Positions 1-7,731 of a stretch of 64,000 nucleotides of DNA are shown one piece after another. The stretch's first letter is position 1; every line of letters starts with the position of its first letter. Source of the DNA: Labedaea rhizosphaerae (GTDB taxonomy: Bacteria > Actinomycetota > Actinomycetes > Mycobacteriales > Pseudonocardiaceae); assembly GCF_004362825.1 (NCBI RefSeq), contig NZ_SNXZ01000006.1:372001-436000 (forward strand), read 5' to 3'. The translations under genes were made by a program, and so were the position numbers. The notes below the pieces were generated by a model, which was not told the origin of the DNA, did no database searches, and saw only the letters and a list, made by a program, of their open reading frames with translations.

Positions 1-1152
1 AGCCGCCTCCAGGCCGGCCGGTCCACCGCCCACCACCAGCACGTCTCGCGGGGCGGCGGCCGGCGTGATCGGCGGGTCCTCGGTCTCGTGGCCGCTCGCC
101 GGTTCGCCGACGCAGCTGACGATCGGGTTGCGGTTGTCGCGCACCCGGCACCGCTGGTTGCACAGCACGCACGGCCGGATCCGCGCGCCGTGCCCGGCCC
201 GCCACAACGCGACCAGGTCCGGCTCGGCGATCTGCGCCCGGGTCATCTCGACGAGCTCGGCCACCCCGTCGAGGGCTTCTTCGGCCATCGCGGGGTCGAT
301 CACGCTGCCCTGCAACACAACCGGGCACCGACCGGCCACCGCGGCCCGGACCTGGCGGCACAGTTCGATGTTGAACCCCGGCGGCGTGTGGAAGTCCGGG
401 CGGGTCGCCGACGTGCCCATGGCCGAGCCACGAACGACGACCAAGTAATCGACGGCATCGGCCACGGAAGCCGCCAGCGAGGCGCCCTGGTCCGGCGTGA
501 TCCCGGCCCACGGTGCCAGCTCGTCGCACGAGAGCCGCAACCCCAGCACGCCGTCGCCTACCGACGCCCGCACCACGGCGATCACCTCGTGCAGCAGGGT
601 GGATTTGTCGCCATATCGATCATCGCGCTGGTTGGTCAGCCCCGAACAGAACTGGCGCAGCAGGGAGAACTGGCCCGCTTCGAGCTCCACACCGTCCACA
701 CCGGACGCCATGGCCAGCTTGGTCGCCGCGCCGAACCCGGCGATCAACGCGTCGATTTCCGCCTGTTCCATGGCCATCGGCAGCTCACGGCTCGCCACGT
801 CCGGCACCCGCGAGGGCGCCCACAACGCCTGCTGCCCGAACGCCGGCGAGCCTTGCGACCCGCTGTGCCCCAACGACGCCAGCACAAGCGAACCCTGGCA
901 GGCCGAGGCGATGGCCGCCCAGCCCGGTCCGCACTCGGCGGCCAGCGGCGCCCGCTCGTACGGCCAGTCGGACGGGTGCACGCTTGCCGTCTCGGTCACG
1001 ATCACCCCGGCACCACCGCGGGCGCGTCGCGCGTAGTAGGCGACATGCCGGTCGGAAAAGGCGCGGCCACGCCCGAGGTTCGTCTCATGTGGACCGAAGA
1101 GCACCCGGCTGGGGGCCTGCCGACCGGCCAGCGTCACCGGATCGGTGATCAC
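1..1152 (-). CDS. Mycofactocin-system OYE/FadH-family oxidoreductase (3' end outside window)
   Basis: The first 384 codons of a flavin oxidoreductase are present and the gene runs off base 1. An old-yellow-enzyme TIM barrel fills roughly residues 1-320. It is followed by the iron-sulfur cysteine cluster CVLCNQRC and then a Rossmann start, VLVVGGGPAGLEAA, so a 2,4-dienoyl-CoA-reductase-like FMN/4Fe-4S/FAD architecture is expected. The GTG start overlaps the mftC stop by 4 nt (GTGA), showing translational coupling. Family members encoded beside mft genes are thought to exchange electrons with mycofactocin; the substrate is unknown. The family call is firm; the exact subgroup is inference. Confidence 0.85.
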   Translation of the reverse strand, partial: MITDPVTLAGRQAPSRVLFGPHETNLGRGRAFSDRHVAYYARRARGGAGVIVTETASVHPSDWPYERAPLAAECGPGWAAIASACQGSLVLASLGHSGSQGSPAFGQQALWAPSRVPDVASRELPMAMEQAEIDALIAGFGAATKLAMASGVDGVELEAGQFSLLRQFCSGLTNQRDDRYGDKSTLLHEVIAVVRASVGDGVLGLRLSCDELAPWAGITPDQGASLAASVADAVDYLVVVRGSAMGTSATRPDFHTPPGFNIELCRQVRAAVAGRCPVVLQGSVIDPAMAEEALDGVAELVEMTRAQIAEPDLVALWRAGHGARIRPCVLCNQRCRVRDNRNPIVSCVGEPASGHETEDPPITPAAAPRDVLVVGGGPAGLEAA

Positions 1153-2288
1153 CGCACCGCCAGCGGGCTGGGGTCGCACGGTTTCGCCGGCACGCTGGGC
1201 ATCCCGAGCGCGACCCGCTTGCGGTGCGAGTGGTCCTTGCCCTGAGCCGGGATGGCGAGGCCGGTCGTCGGCGCGTTTCCCTTGACGCACTCGGGATCCG
1301 GCCCGGCGAGCGGCAACCCGGTGAAGAACTTCGCCGCCATGCACCCGCCCTGGCACGCGTCGTACTCCCCGCAGCTCGCGCACGCGCCGGCCGACTGCGG
1401 CTCGCGCAACTGCGCGAAGAGCGGCGATTCCCGCCACACGCGGCCGAAGCCGGCCTCACGCACGTTGCCCGCGAGGAACGCGTCGTGGATCGCGAACGGG
1501 CACGCGTACACGTCACCGACCGGGTCGATCAGGCACACGACCCGGCCCGCGCCGCACAAGTTCAAGCCTGGCAACGAAGTCGAACCCAGGGCGTTGAGGT
1601 GGAAGAACGAGTCGCCGGTGAGCACGTTGTCGCCGTGGCGGACCAGCCAGTCGTAGATCTGGCGCTGCTGGCCCTGTGTCGGGTGCAGGTCGTCCCACAC
1701 GTCGGCGCCGCGCCCAGACGGCCGCAGCCGGGTGATGCGCAGCTGCGCGCCGTAGCGGTCGGCGATGGCCTTGAACTCGCCGAGCTGCGGCACGTTCTGC
1801 CTGGTCATCACCACGGAGACCTTGAAACCCGCGAACCCGGCGTCGGCGAGGTTCGCCATCGCGGCGATCGCCGTGTCGTAGGAGCCGGGCCCGCGCACGG
1901 CGTCGTTGACCTCGCGGGTCGCGCCGTCCAGGGAGATCTGCACGTCGACGTAGTCGGTCGCGACGAGCTGGCGCGCCCGCAGCGGCGTGATGCGCAGGCC
2001 GTTGGTGGAGAACTTCACGCCGACGTCGTGGGTGACGGCGTAGTGCATGAGTTCCCAGAAGTCCGGCCGCACGGTCGGCTCGCCGCCGCCGATGTTGACG
2101 TAGAAGACCTGCATCCGCTGCAGCTCGTCGATCACCGCCTTGATCTCGGCGGTGGTGAGCTCCTTGGGGTCACGCCGCCCGGACGACGACAGGCAGTGCG
2201 TGCACGAGAGGTTGCAGGCGTAGGTCCATTCCCAGGTCAGGCAGATCGGGGCGGACAAGCCCTTCTTGAATTGGTCGACCAGCTTCAT
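1149..2288 (-). CDS. mftC: Mycofactocin radical SAM maturase MftC
   Basis: This 379-residue radical SAM protein has the CxxxCxxC cluster motif at Cys25, Cys29 and Cys32 (TYACNLSCTHC), the GGEPT motif, and a C-terminal SPASM region with CASCGEYDACQGGC for auxiliary Fe-S clusters. MftC oxidatively decarboxylates the C-terminal tyrosine of MftA and forms the Val-Tyr crosslink. Its place directly after mftB and mftA settles the assignment. It lies 19 nt after mftB and overlaps the OYE gene by 4 nt, so it sits in one operon. Confidence 0.95.
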   Translation of the reverse strand: MKLVDQFKKGLSAPICLTWEWTYACNLSCTHCLSSSGRRDPKELTTAEIKAVIDELQRMQVFYVNIGGGEPTVRPDFWELMHYAVTHDVGVKFSTNGLRITPLRARQLVATDYVDVQISLDGATREVNDAVRGPGSYDTAIAAMANLADAGFAGFKVSVVMTRQNVPQLGEFKAIADRYGAQLRITRLRPSGRGADVWDDLHPTQGQQRQIYDWLVRHGDNVLTGDSFFHLNALGSTSLPGLNLCGAGRVVCLIDPVGDVYACPFAIHDAFLAGNVREAGFGRVWRESPLFAQLREPQSAGACASCGEYDACQGGCMAAKFFTGLPLAGPDPECVKGNAPTTGLAIPAQGKDHSHRKRVALGMPSVPAKPCDPSPLAVR

Positions 2289-2307
2289 CCGCGCGTCCCT
2301 TCGCAGG

Positions 2308-2583
2308 TCAGGCGGGAACGATCATGTCCGTCTCGGCGAGCGTCGCGAGGGCCCGCAGGTAGCGGTCCTTCTCGGGTGCGGCGAGGTGATCGACCGCGGC
2401 CAGCACCGTGGGATGCGCTTCGAGGTCGCGGACGAGCTCGACCAGCGCGGGAGCCTTGAGAAAGCTGAGCTTGCGCGTGCCGAAGTGGTAGGCGAGCGCG
2501 CCGAAGGGTTCCGGTCGCAGCGCCACCCTCGGGTTCAGCCGGTAGGGCGCCGCCGGGTCGAACCCCGGAGAGTCAGTAGACAC
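2308..2583 (-). CDS. mftB: Mycofactocin precursor-binding protein MftB
   Basis: This 91-residue protein matches MftB, a PqqD-like RiPP recognition element that binds the MftA leader and presents it to MftC. Characteristic segments are RLNPRVALRPEPFGALAYHF and a C-terminal helical part ending ETDMIVPA. A longer reading frame upstream is antisense to mftA and has no merit. The GTG at 2583 gives the usual family length and makes the gene begin inside mftA, 11 nt before its stop, which ties translation of binding partner and precursor together. Confidence 0.9.
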   Translation of the reverse strand: MSTDSPGFDPAAPYRLNPRVALRPEPFGALAYHFGTRKLSFLKAPALVELVRDLEAHPTVLAAVDHLAAPEKDRYLRALATLAETDMIVPA

Positions 2584-2653
2584 CGCACATGCCGTCGATC
2601 GACACGTCCTCGACGAGGAGTTCCTCTTCGACCTCGACCGGTTCCTCGTCCAT
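2573..2653 (-). CDS. mftA: Mycofactocin precursor peptide MftA
   Basis: This short ORF of 26 residues has an acidic leader (MDEEPVEVEEELL) and ends in the diagnostic core IDGMCGVY. The terminal Val25-Tyr26 pair is the part converted by MftC and later released as the redox-cofactor scaffold. The start is supported by GAGGAG about 8 nt upstream. It is the first gene of the minus-strand mft operon and overlaps mftB by 11 nt. It is divergent from mftR across 43 bp. Confidence 0.95.
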   Translation of the reverse strand: MDEEPVEVEEELLVEDVSIDGMCGVY

Positions 2654-2711
2654 GGCATGCTCCTCAGCCAGTGATCGGCGACACACCGCTAGAGTAATGG
2701 CACTCGGTGCC
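2654..2711. promoter_or_regulatory. Divergent mftA/mftR control region with short palindrome
   Basis: Only 43 bp separate mftA and mftR, so promoters and operator must be shared. A perfect 5-3-5 inverted repeat (ggcac tcg gtgcc) lies at 2699-2711, at the very start of the chosen mftR frame. It is a candidate MftR operator, and it would sit wholly upstream if mftR really starts at a later TTG or GTG. Binding is inference. Confidence 0.4.
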
Positions 2712-3341
2712 GAATGGAAGGCTCGGTTGTACGGAAACGATTCCGCGACGCCCGCGCGCGGCGGCCGCAAACCGGTGACCAGCCGCGCCGAACTGGAGCA
2801 CGTCGCGTTCGACCTGTTCGCCGCGCAGGGTTTCGAGGCGACCACGGTGGACGACATCGCGCGCGCGGCCGGCATCGGGCGGCGCACGTTCTTCCGGTAC
2901 TTCCCGTCGAAGAACGACATCCCGTGGGGCGCCTTCGACGAGCAACTGGACCAACTGCGCACCGACTTGCGGGCCTACCCGGTGGACCAGCCGCTGATGG
3001 ACGTGGTGCGGGCCGCGCTCGTCGACTTCAACCGTGTGCCCGCGGCCGAGGTGCCGTGGCACCGGCGGCGGATGGCGTTGATCCTGCAGGTGCCGGCGTT
3101 GCAGGCGCACTCGACGCTGCGGTACGCGAACTGGCGGCAGGTGGTCGCCGAGTTCGTGGCCGAACGGCTCGACCAGCCTGTGGACGCGCTCGGGCCGCAG
3201 ACCATCGCGTACGCGACGCTCGGCGTGGCGCTCGCGTCGTACGAGCAGTGGCTGCGCGACGAGTCGCAGGACCTGGCGGCGCTGATGGCGGCGGCGATGA
3301 CCGGGTTGGCGGAGAGCTTCACCGGCGTCCGCACCACCTGA
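2697..3341 (+). CDS. mftR: TetR-family mycofactocin regulator MftR
   Basis: This TetR-type repressor of about 214 residues has the N-terminal helix-turn-helix FAAQGFEATTVDDIARAAGI followed by RTFFRYFPSKNDIPWG, a signature typical of MftR. The C-terminal half is a ligand-binding helical domain; in mycobacteria MftR responds to acyl-CoA thioesters. It is divergent from mftA, the usual arrangement. The ATG at 2697 is chosen because longer forms read through the mftA region. Starts at about 2727 or later are possible. Confidence 0.88.
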   Translation: MALGAEWKARLYGNDSATPARGGRKPVTSRAELEHVAFDLFAAQGFEATTVDDIARAAGIGRRTFFRYFPSKNDIPWGAFDEQLDQLRTDLRAYPVDQPLMDVVRAALVDFNRVPAAEVPWHRRRMALILQVPALQAHSTLRYANWRQVVAEFVAERLDQPVDALGPQTIAYATLGVALASYEQWLRDESQDLAALMAAAMTGLAESFTGVRTT

Positions 3342-3354
3342 CCCCGGCCCGGGC

Positions 3355-3478
3355 GTGTCCCACGCTCAGGCCGGGTGTGTCCCACATTCGGGTCGGGTGT
3401 GTCCCACCTTCAACGTGGGACTCGGGGGACCGGAACGGGGGACACGCGGGGCCGGAACGGGGGACACGCCCCGGGGTG
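3355..3478. repeat. 22-bp tandem repeat array, copies in both orientations
   Basis: Three units with core GTGTCCCAC start at 3355, 3377 and 3399, exactly 22 bp apart. Two or three more units of the same sequence follow in inverted orientation (ccggaacgggggacacgc) with the same period. Consensus of a unit is about CGTGTCCCACGTTCNGGNCG. The array fills the gap between the convergent genes mftR and the DUF1707 gene. Spacers are not unique, so this is not CRISPR. The same unit recurs at 13387-13500. Confidence 0.9.
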
Positions 3479-3479
3479 G

Positions 3480-3884
3480 TCAGTTGGTCAGGAACATCAC
3501 GATGATGATCAGCAGGGCCGGGAGCAGGGCCCACCACGTCGTCGTCACGGCGGCGACCACCACGGCCGCGACGATCATGATCGCGCCGAGGGCGAGCACG
3601 ATGGGGCGGCTCAGCCGGGCCGGGCTGTTGTCGATCAGCGGGGACTGCTCCGGCGCGGTGGCCGGTTCGAGCTCCTCGGGATCCCACTTCGGGTGCGGGA
3701 CCGGCAGGTCGTCGAAAACCGCCAGCAGATCGGCGCGAGTGCGGGCGGCCGTCACCGCGGCGCAGCGTTGCTCGTACTCGGCCACGTCCAGCCGGTCCGC
3801 CGTGAGGTGCTCGGCCAGGGCATGCAATGCGCTTTCTCGCTCCGCGCTGCCGACCCGGATGTTGGCGCTGCCTGCCATGGTCAC
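3480..3884 (-). CDS. DUF1707 (SHOCT-like) membrane protein
   Basis: This 134-residue protein has an N-terminal DUF1707 domain (IRVGSAERESALHALAEHLTADRLDVAEYEQRCAAVTAARTRADLLAVFDDLP), here only partly diagnostic, followed by a linker and a C-terminal hydrophobic stretch from about residue 93 that can form one or two membrane helices. DUF1707 is an actinobacterial domain of unknown role often attached to membrane anchors. It is monocistronic between the repeat array and the amidohydrolase. An alternative ATG lies 6 nt downstream. Confidence 0.8.
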   Translation of the reverse strand: MTMAGSANIRVGSAERESALHALAEHLTADRLDVAEYEQRCAAVTAARTRADLLAVFDDLPVPHPKWDPEELEPATAPEQSPLIDNSPARLSRPIVLALGAIMIVAAVVVAAVTTTWWALLPALLIIIVMFLTN

Positions 3885-3909
3885 GATCCTACGGAATGCA
3901 CTCGCGCCG

Positions 3910-4914
3910 TCACAGCCCGAACAACCTTCGCGCGTTGCCGCCGGCGATCTTGCGCCGGTCGCTCTCGCTGATCGGTGCGCGGTCGAGCCACGTGGTCGCG
4001 AGTTCCGTGTCGGCGTACGGGTAGTCGACGGAGAACAGGACCCGGTCGCCGCCGACGGTCAGCAGCGCGGTGATCAACGCCTGGTCGCTGAAGTTGCCGC
4101 TCGTGGTGACGTGGATGTTGTCGGCGAAGTACTCCGGCAGGGTTTTCTCGATGCGCTTGTCGAACGGGTTGAGGTCGTAGCAGTACTGCGTGCGCCAGAG
4201 CTGCGCCGGCAGGCCCTCGCCCAGGTGGCCGAGCACCAACTGCACGCCGGGGAACCGGTCGAACAGACCGCTGAAGATCAACCGCAGCGTGTGTGTGGCC
4301 GTCTCGACGCCGAAGCCCCAGGTCGCGCCGACCAGCTGCGGGTGGCCGGCGATCGCGTGCCGGTCGGTCGGCGGCGCCGGGCGCGGGTGCAGGTAGACCG
4401 GCACGCCCAGGTCGGCGACCGCCTCCCAGAAGCCGGTGAACCGCTCGTCGTCGAGGTAGGCGTCGCCGCCGTCACCGGTGGCCGTGTAGCCGTTGACCAT
4501 GGCGCCGACGAACCCGAGTTCGCCCACGCAGCGGCGCAACTCCTCGGCGGCCGCGGCCGGGTCCTGCAACGCCACCGAGGCGAAGCCGCGGTAGCGGTCG
4601 GGGTGCTTGCGCACCTGCTCGGCGAGCAGGTCGTTGGCGTCGCGGGCCATCGCGATCGCGTCGGCCGTGCCCTCGACGAGCTGGATGCCGGGGGCGGTCA
4701 GCGACAGCACCGCGCACTCGATGCCGAACTTGTCCATTGTGGACAACCGCTGGTCGTCGAAGTCGCCGAGCAGGCCCAGGATCGGGCGGTAGTACTCGGG
4801 CATGACGCCGCCGCCGTCGGAGAGGCGCTGGAGCTTGTCGGGGTCGGCGAGGACGTCGGCGGCGGCCCGCGGATCGAGGAAGTGCTCCTCGAGCGCGATC
4901 TTGGTCAGCGGCAT
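3910..4914 (-). CDS. Amidohydrolase-2 family, gamma-resorcylate/ACMSD-type decarboxylase
   Basis: This 334-residue TIM-barrel amidohydrolase has the metal-ligand motif ExH near the N-terminus (KIALEEHF), YLHPRP with a ligand histidine, LGHLGEGLP, and FSVDYPY carrying the active-site aspartate. This set is typical of gamma-resorcylate and 2,3-dihydroxybenzoate decarboxylases, which remove CO2 from aromatic acids without oxygen. The true substrate cannot be read from sequence. It lies just downstream of the Ogt gene on the same strand, 21 bp away. Confidence 0.85.
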   Translation of the reverse strand: MPLTKIALEEHFLDPRAAADVLADPDKLQRLSDGGGVMPEYYRPILGLLGDFDDQRLSTMDKFGIECAVLSLTAPGIQLVEGTADAIAMARDANDLLAEQVRKHPDRYRGFASVALQDPAAAAEELRRCVGELGFVGAMVNGYTATGDGGDAYLDDERFTGFWEAVADLGVPVYLHPRPAPPTDRHAIAGHPQLVGATWGFGVETATHTLRLIFSGLFDRFPGVQLVLGHLGEGLPAQLWRTQYCYDLNPFDKRIEKTLPEYFADNIHVTTSGNFSDQALITALLTVGGDRVLFSVDYPYADTELATTWLDRAPISESDRRKIAGGNARRLFGL

Positions 4915-4935
4915 GCCACCAGTGAACCGCGTTAC

Positions 4936-5475
4936 TCAGAACTCGTCGAACAGGTTCGGCTCCAGGGCGCCCTCGATCACCAGGATCCGGCGCTTGGTCT
5001 CGACGCCACCGGTCGCGGAGAACCCGCCCAGCTTGCCGCCCGCGGCCAGCACCCGGTGGCACGGCACGACCAGCGGGTACGGGTTGTTGCCCATCGCCTG
5101 ACCGACCGCCCGCGCGGCCAGCGGATCACCGAGCTGCTTGGCGATCTCGCCGTAGGTGATCGTCTTGCCGGGCGGCACGGTGCGGGCGACCTCGTAGACG
5201 GAGCGGTCGAACTCGGTCACCTCGGACCAGTCGACCTCGACGTCGCTCAGGTCGCTCTTCTCTCCACCCAGCAGCGCCGCGATCCGCGTGATGGCGTCGG
5301 CCAGCGGCTGCGGCGGCTTGTCCCGGCGGACGTCGGGCCAGCGCCGACGCATGCGCACCTCGGCGCGCAGGTCGGTCGGCTCGGGCAGGCCGACCCCCAC
5401 CACGCCGTTCGCACCCCAGGCGATGGAGCAGCGCCCGATCGGGGTGTCGAACAATGTGAAGCTGACCTCGGTCAT
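4936..5475 (-). CDS. ogt: Methylated-DNA-[protein]-cysteine S-methyltransferase
   Basis: This 179-residue suicide DNA-repair enzyme takes methyl groups from O6-methylguanine onto the cysteine of VPCHRVL (Cys139). An N-terminal ribonuclease-H-like domain precedes the catalytic domain, which shows TYGEIAKQLG and RAVGQAMGNNP, the helix-turn-helix and arginine-finger region. Length is normal for Ogt. The ATG at 5475 is used because upstream in-frame sequence is antisense to the divergent dehydrogenase. Confidence 0.92.
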   Translation of the reverse strand: MTEVSFTLFDTPIGRCSIAWGANGVVGVGLPEPTDLRAEVRMRRRWPDVRRDKPPQPLADAITRIAALLGGEKSDLSDVEVDWSEVTEFDRSVYEVARTVPPGKTITYGEIAKQLGDPLAARAVGQAMGNNPYPLVVPCHRVLAAGGKLGGFSATGGVETKRRILVIEGALEPNLFDEF

Positions 5476-5538
5476 GGTGAAGAGTGTGCACCGGGGCACC
5501 GACAGAACATGAGATGCCCGACAAGCGCTTGGTTTACC

Positions 5539-5560
5539 GATAGTAGGACGACAAACTATC
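5539..5560. promoter_or_regulatory. Inverted repeat in divergent ogt / hydroxyacyl-CoA dehydrogenase promoter
   Basis: GATAGT and ACTATC are separated by 10 bp, 31 bp upstream of the dehydrogenase start. The half-sites could be a repressor operator or overlap a -10 region. No specific regulator is recognisable. Confidence 0.3.
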
Positions 5561-5590
5561 CGCATTCGGTCGTCGTGGAGGGAACTGCAC

Positions 5591-6460
5591 ATGGGTGAGG
5601 TCAGCAGGGTCGGTGTTGTCGGCTCGGGCCTGATGGGATCGGGGATCGCCGAGGTCTGCGCGCGAGCCGGGCTCGACGTGCTGGTCAACGAGGTGAACCA
5701 GGACGCATCCGACGCGGGCCGGGCCCGCATCGAGAAGTCGCTGGCCCGCGGCGTGCGCAGCGGCAAACTGGCCGAGGACGACCGGGACGCCGCGCTGGCC
5801 CGCCTTTCGTTCACCACCGACCTCGGTGACTTCGCCGACCGCGACATCGTGATCGAGGCCGTCGCCGAGCACGAGGCCACGAAGGTCGACGTGTTCCGCA
5901 CCCTGGACAAGGTGGTGCGCCGCGAGGACGCCTTGTTCGCGTCGAACACGTCGTCCATCCCGATCATGAAGCTGGGCATGGCCACGAGCCGGCCCGCGCA
6001 GGTCATCGGCGTGCACTTCTTCAACCCCGTGCCGGTGCTGCCCCTGGTGGAGCTGGTGCCGTCGCTGCTGACCAGCGACGAGACCCGCGCGGCCGCGGAG
6101 GAATTCGTCACCGGGCCGCTGGGCAAGCAGGTCATCCAGTCCCAGGACCGGGCCGGCTTCGTGGTCAACGCGCTGCTCATCCCGTACCTGCTGTCGGCGA
6201 TCCGGATGATGGAGTCGGGCTTCGCCTCGGCCGAGGACATCGACCAGGGCATCGTGCTGGGCCTGGCGCACCCGATGGGCCCGCTGCGCCTGACCGACCT
6301 GATCGGCCTCGACACGACCAAGGCGATCGCCGAGTCGATGTACGCGGAGTTCAAGGAGCCGCTGTACTCCCCGCCGCCGCTGCTGCTGCGCATGGTGGAC
6401 GCGGGTCTGCTCGGCAAGAAGTCTGGCCGGGGGTTCTACGACTACGAGGTGGCGAAGTGA
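5591..6460 (+). CDS. 3-hydroxyacyl-CoA (3-hydroxybutyryl-CoA) dehydrogenase
   Basis: This 289-residue single-domain dehydrogenase oxidises 3-hydroxyacyl-CoA with NAD. The N-terminal Rossmann fold has VGSGLMGSG at residues 10-18. The catalytic segments SNTSSIPIM and GVHFFNPVPVLPLVE follow, and the C-terminal helical domain contains HPMGPLRLTDLIGLD. Length and motifs match the FadB2/Hbd type rather than the multifunctional FadB. Its stop overlaps the start of the acyl-CoA dehydrogenase (GTGA), so the pair is co-translated for beta-oxidation or butyrate-type metabolism. Confidence 0.92.
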   Translation: MGEVSRVGVVGSGLMGSGIAEVCARAGLDVLVNEVNQDASDAGRARIEKSLARGVRSGKLAEDDRDAALARLSFTTDLGDFADRDIVIEAVAEHEATKVDVFRTLDKVVRREDALFASNTSSIPIMKLGMATSRPAQVIGVHFFNPVPVLPLVELVPSLLTSDETRAAAEEFVTGPLGKQVIQSQDRAGFVVNALLIPYLLSAIRMMESGFASAEDIDQGIVLGLAHPMGPLRLTDLIGLDTTKAIAESMYAEFKEPLYSPPPLLLRMVDAGLLGKKSGRGFYDYEVAK

Positions 6461-7608
6461 CGGGTCTGTACCAGCTCGGCGAGGAGCACGAGGAGCTGCG
6501 CGCGGCCATCCGGGCGTTGGTGGACAAGGAGATCGCGCCGCACGCGGCCGCGGTCGACGAGGACGCCCGGTTCCCCGAGGAGGCGCGCAAGGCGCTGGTG
6601 GCCGCGGACATGCACGCGGTGCACATCCCGGAGTTCTACGGCGGCCAGGGTGCCGATGCCGTCGCCGCGTGCATCGTGATCGAGGAGGTCGCGCGGGCGT
6701 GCGCGTCCTCGTCGCTGATCCCCGCGGTGAACAAGCTGGGGACGGTGCCGTTGCTGCTGTCCGCGTCCGAGGAGCTGAAGTCCCAGGTGCTGCCGGGCAT
6801 CGCGAAGGGCGAGATGGCCTCGTACGCGTTGTCCGAGCGCGAAGCCGGGTCGGACACGGCGTCGATGCGCACGCGGGCGCGTCTCGACGGCGACCACTGG
6901 GTCCTCAACGGCACGAAGGCGTGGATCACCAATGCCGGTGAATCCACGTGGTACACCGTGATGGCCGTGACGGACCCGAATGCCGCAAAACCGGCAAACG
7001 GGATTTCCGCTTTCGTCGTGCACAAGGACGACCCGGGTTTTTCCGTCGGACCGAAGGAACGCAAACTCGGCATCAAGGGCTCGCCGACCCGCGAGATCCA
7101 TTTCGAGGACTGCACGATTCCCGCCGACCGCATCGTCGGCGAACCGGGCACCGGGCTGAAGACCGCGCTGGCGACGCTGGACCACACGCGTCCGACCATC
7201 GGCGCCCAGGCCGTGGGCATCGCGCAGGGTGCGCTCGAGGCGTCGATCGCGTACGTCAAGGAACGCAAGCAGTTCGGCAAGGCGATCGCCGAGTTCCAGG
7301 GCTTGCAGTTCATGCTCGCGGACATGGGGATGAAGGTCGAGGCGGCTCGCCACCTGGTCTACGCCGCGGCGGCCAAGGCGGAGCGTGGCGACCCGGGCGC
7401 CGGGTTCACGGCCAGCGCGGCGAAGACGTTCGCGTCGGACACCGCCATGCAGGTGACCACGGATGCCGTGCAGCTCTTCGGCGGTGCCGGATACACGCGT
7501 GACTTCCCGGTGGAACGCATGATGCGGGACGCGAAGATCACTCAAATCTACGAAGGCACGAACCAGATCCAGCGGGTAGTGATGGCGCGGCAGCTACTCA
7601 AAGGATGA
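6457..7608 (+). CDS. Acyl-CoA dehydrogenase
   Basis: This 383-residue FAD enzyme makes the first alpha,beta-desaturation of acyl-CoA. Family signatures are visible: ALSEREAGSD, TKAWITNAGES, and the C-terminal QLFGGAGYTRDFPVERMMRDAKITQIYEGT, here split, carrying the catalytic glutamate (about Glu366). The GTG start lies inside the stop of the preceding hydroxyacyl-CoA dehydrogenase (4-nt overlap). Chain-length preference is not readable, though the form is closest to short-chain enzymes. Confidence 0.92.
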   Translation: MTGLYQLGEEHEELRAAIRALVDKEIAPHAAAVDEDARFPEEARKALVAADMHAVHIPEFYGGQGADAVAACIVIEEVARACASSSLIPAVNKLGTVPLLLSASEELKSQVLPGIAKGEMASYALSEREAGSDTASMRTRARLDGDHWVLNGTKAWITNAGESTWYTVMAVTDPNAAKPANGISAFVVHKDDPGFSVGPKERKLGIKGSPTREIHFEDCTIPADRIVGEPGTGLKTALATLDHTRPTIGAQAVGIAQGALEASIAYVKERKQFGKAIAEFQGLQFMLADMGMKVEAARHLVYAAAAKAERGDPGAGFTASAAKTFASDTAMQVTTDAVQLFGGAGYTRDFPVERMMRDAKITQIYEGTNQIQRVVMARQLLKG

Positions 7609-7731
7609 GCGAAGCGATCGAATCGAAATACTTGATCGATACTGAACCCTGGTAACCGGGCACGACCCCGCTTACGTTTCCCTGCGAACGTCGGGGACCT
7701 TTTGGCTCGCGCATCGTGCGGAGGCAGGGAA

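Noticed and set aside
3355-3478. CRISPR array
   Set aside because: The 22-bp units are contiguous without unique spacers, some are inverted, and no cas genes are present.
3355-5598. 747-codon plus-strand frame over the amidohydrolase and ogt genes
   Set aside because: It is antisense to two well-identified genes and begins in the repeat array; its sequence is Arg/Val/Gly-rich as expected from a high-GC shadow frame.
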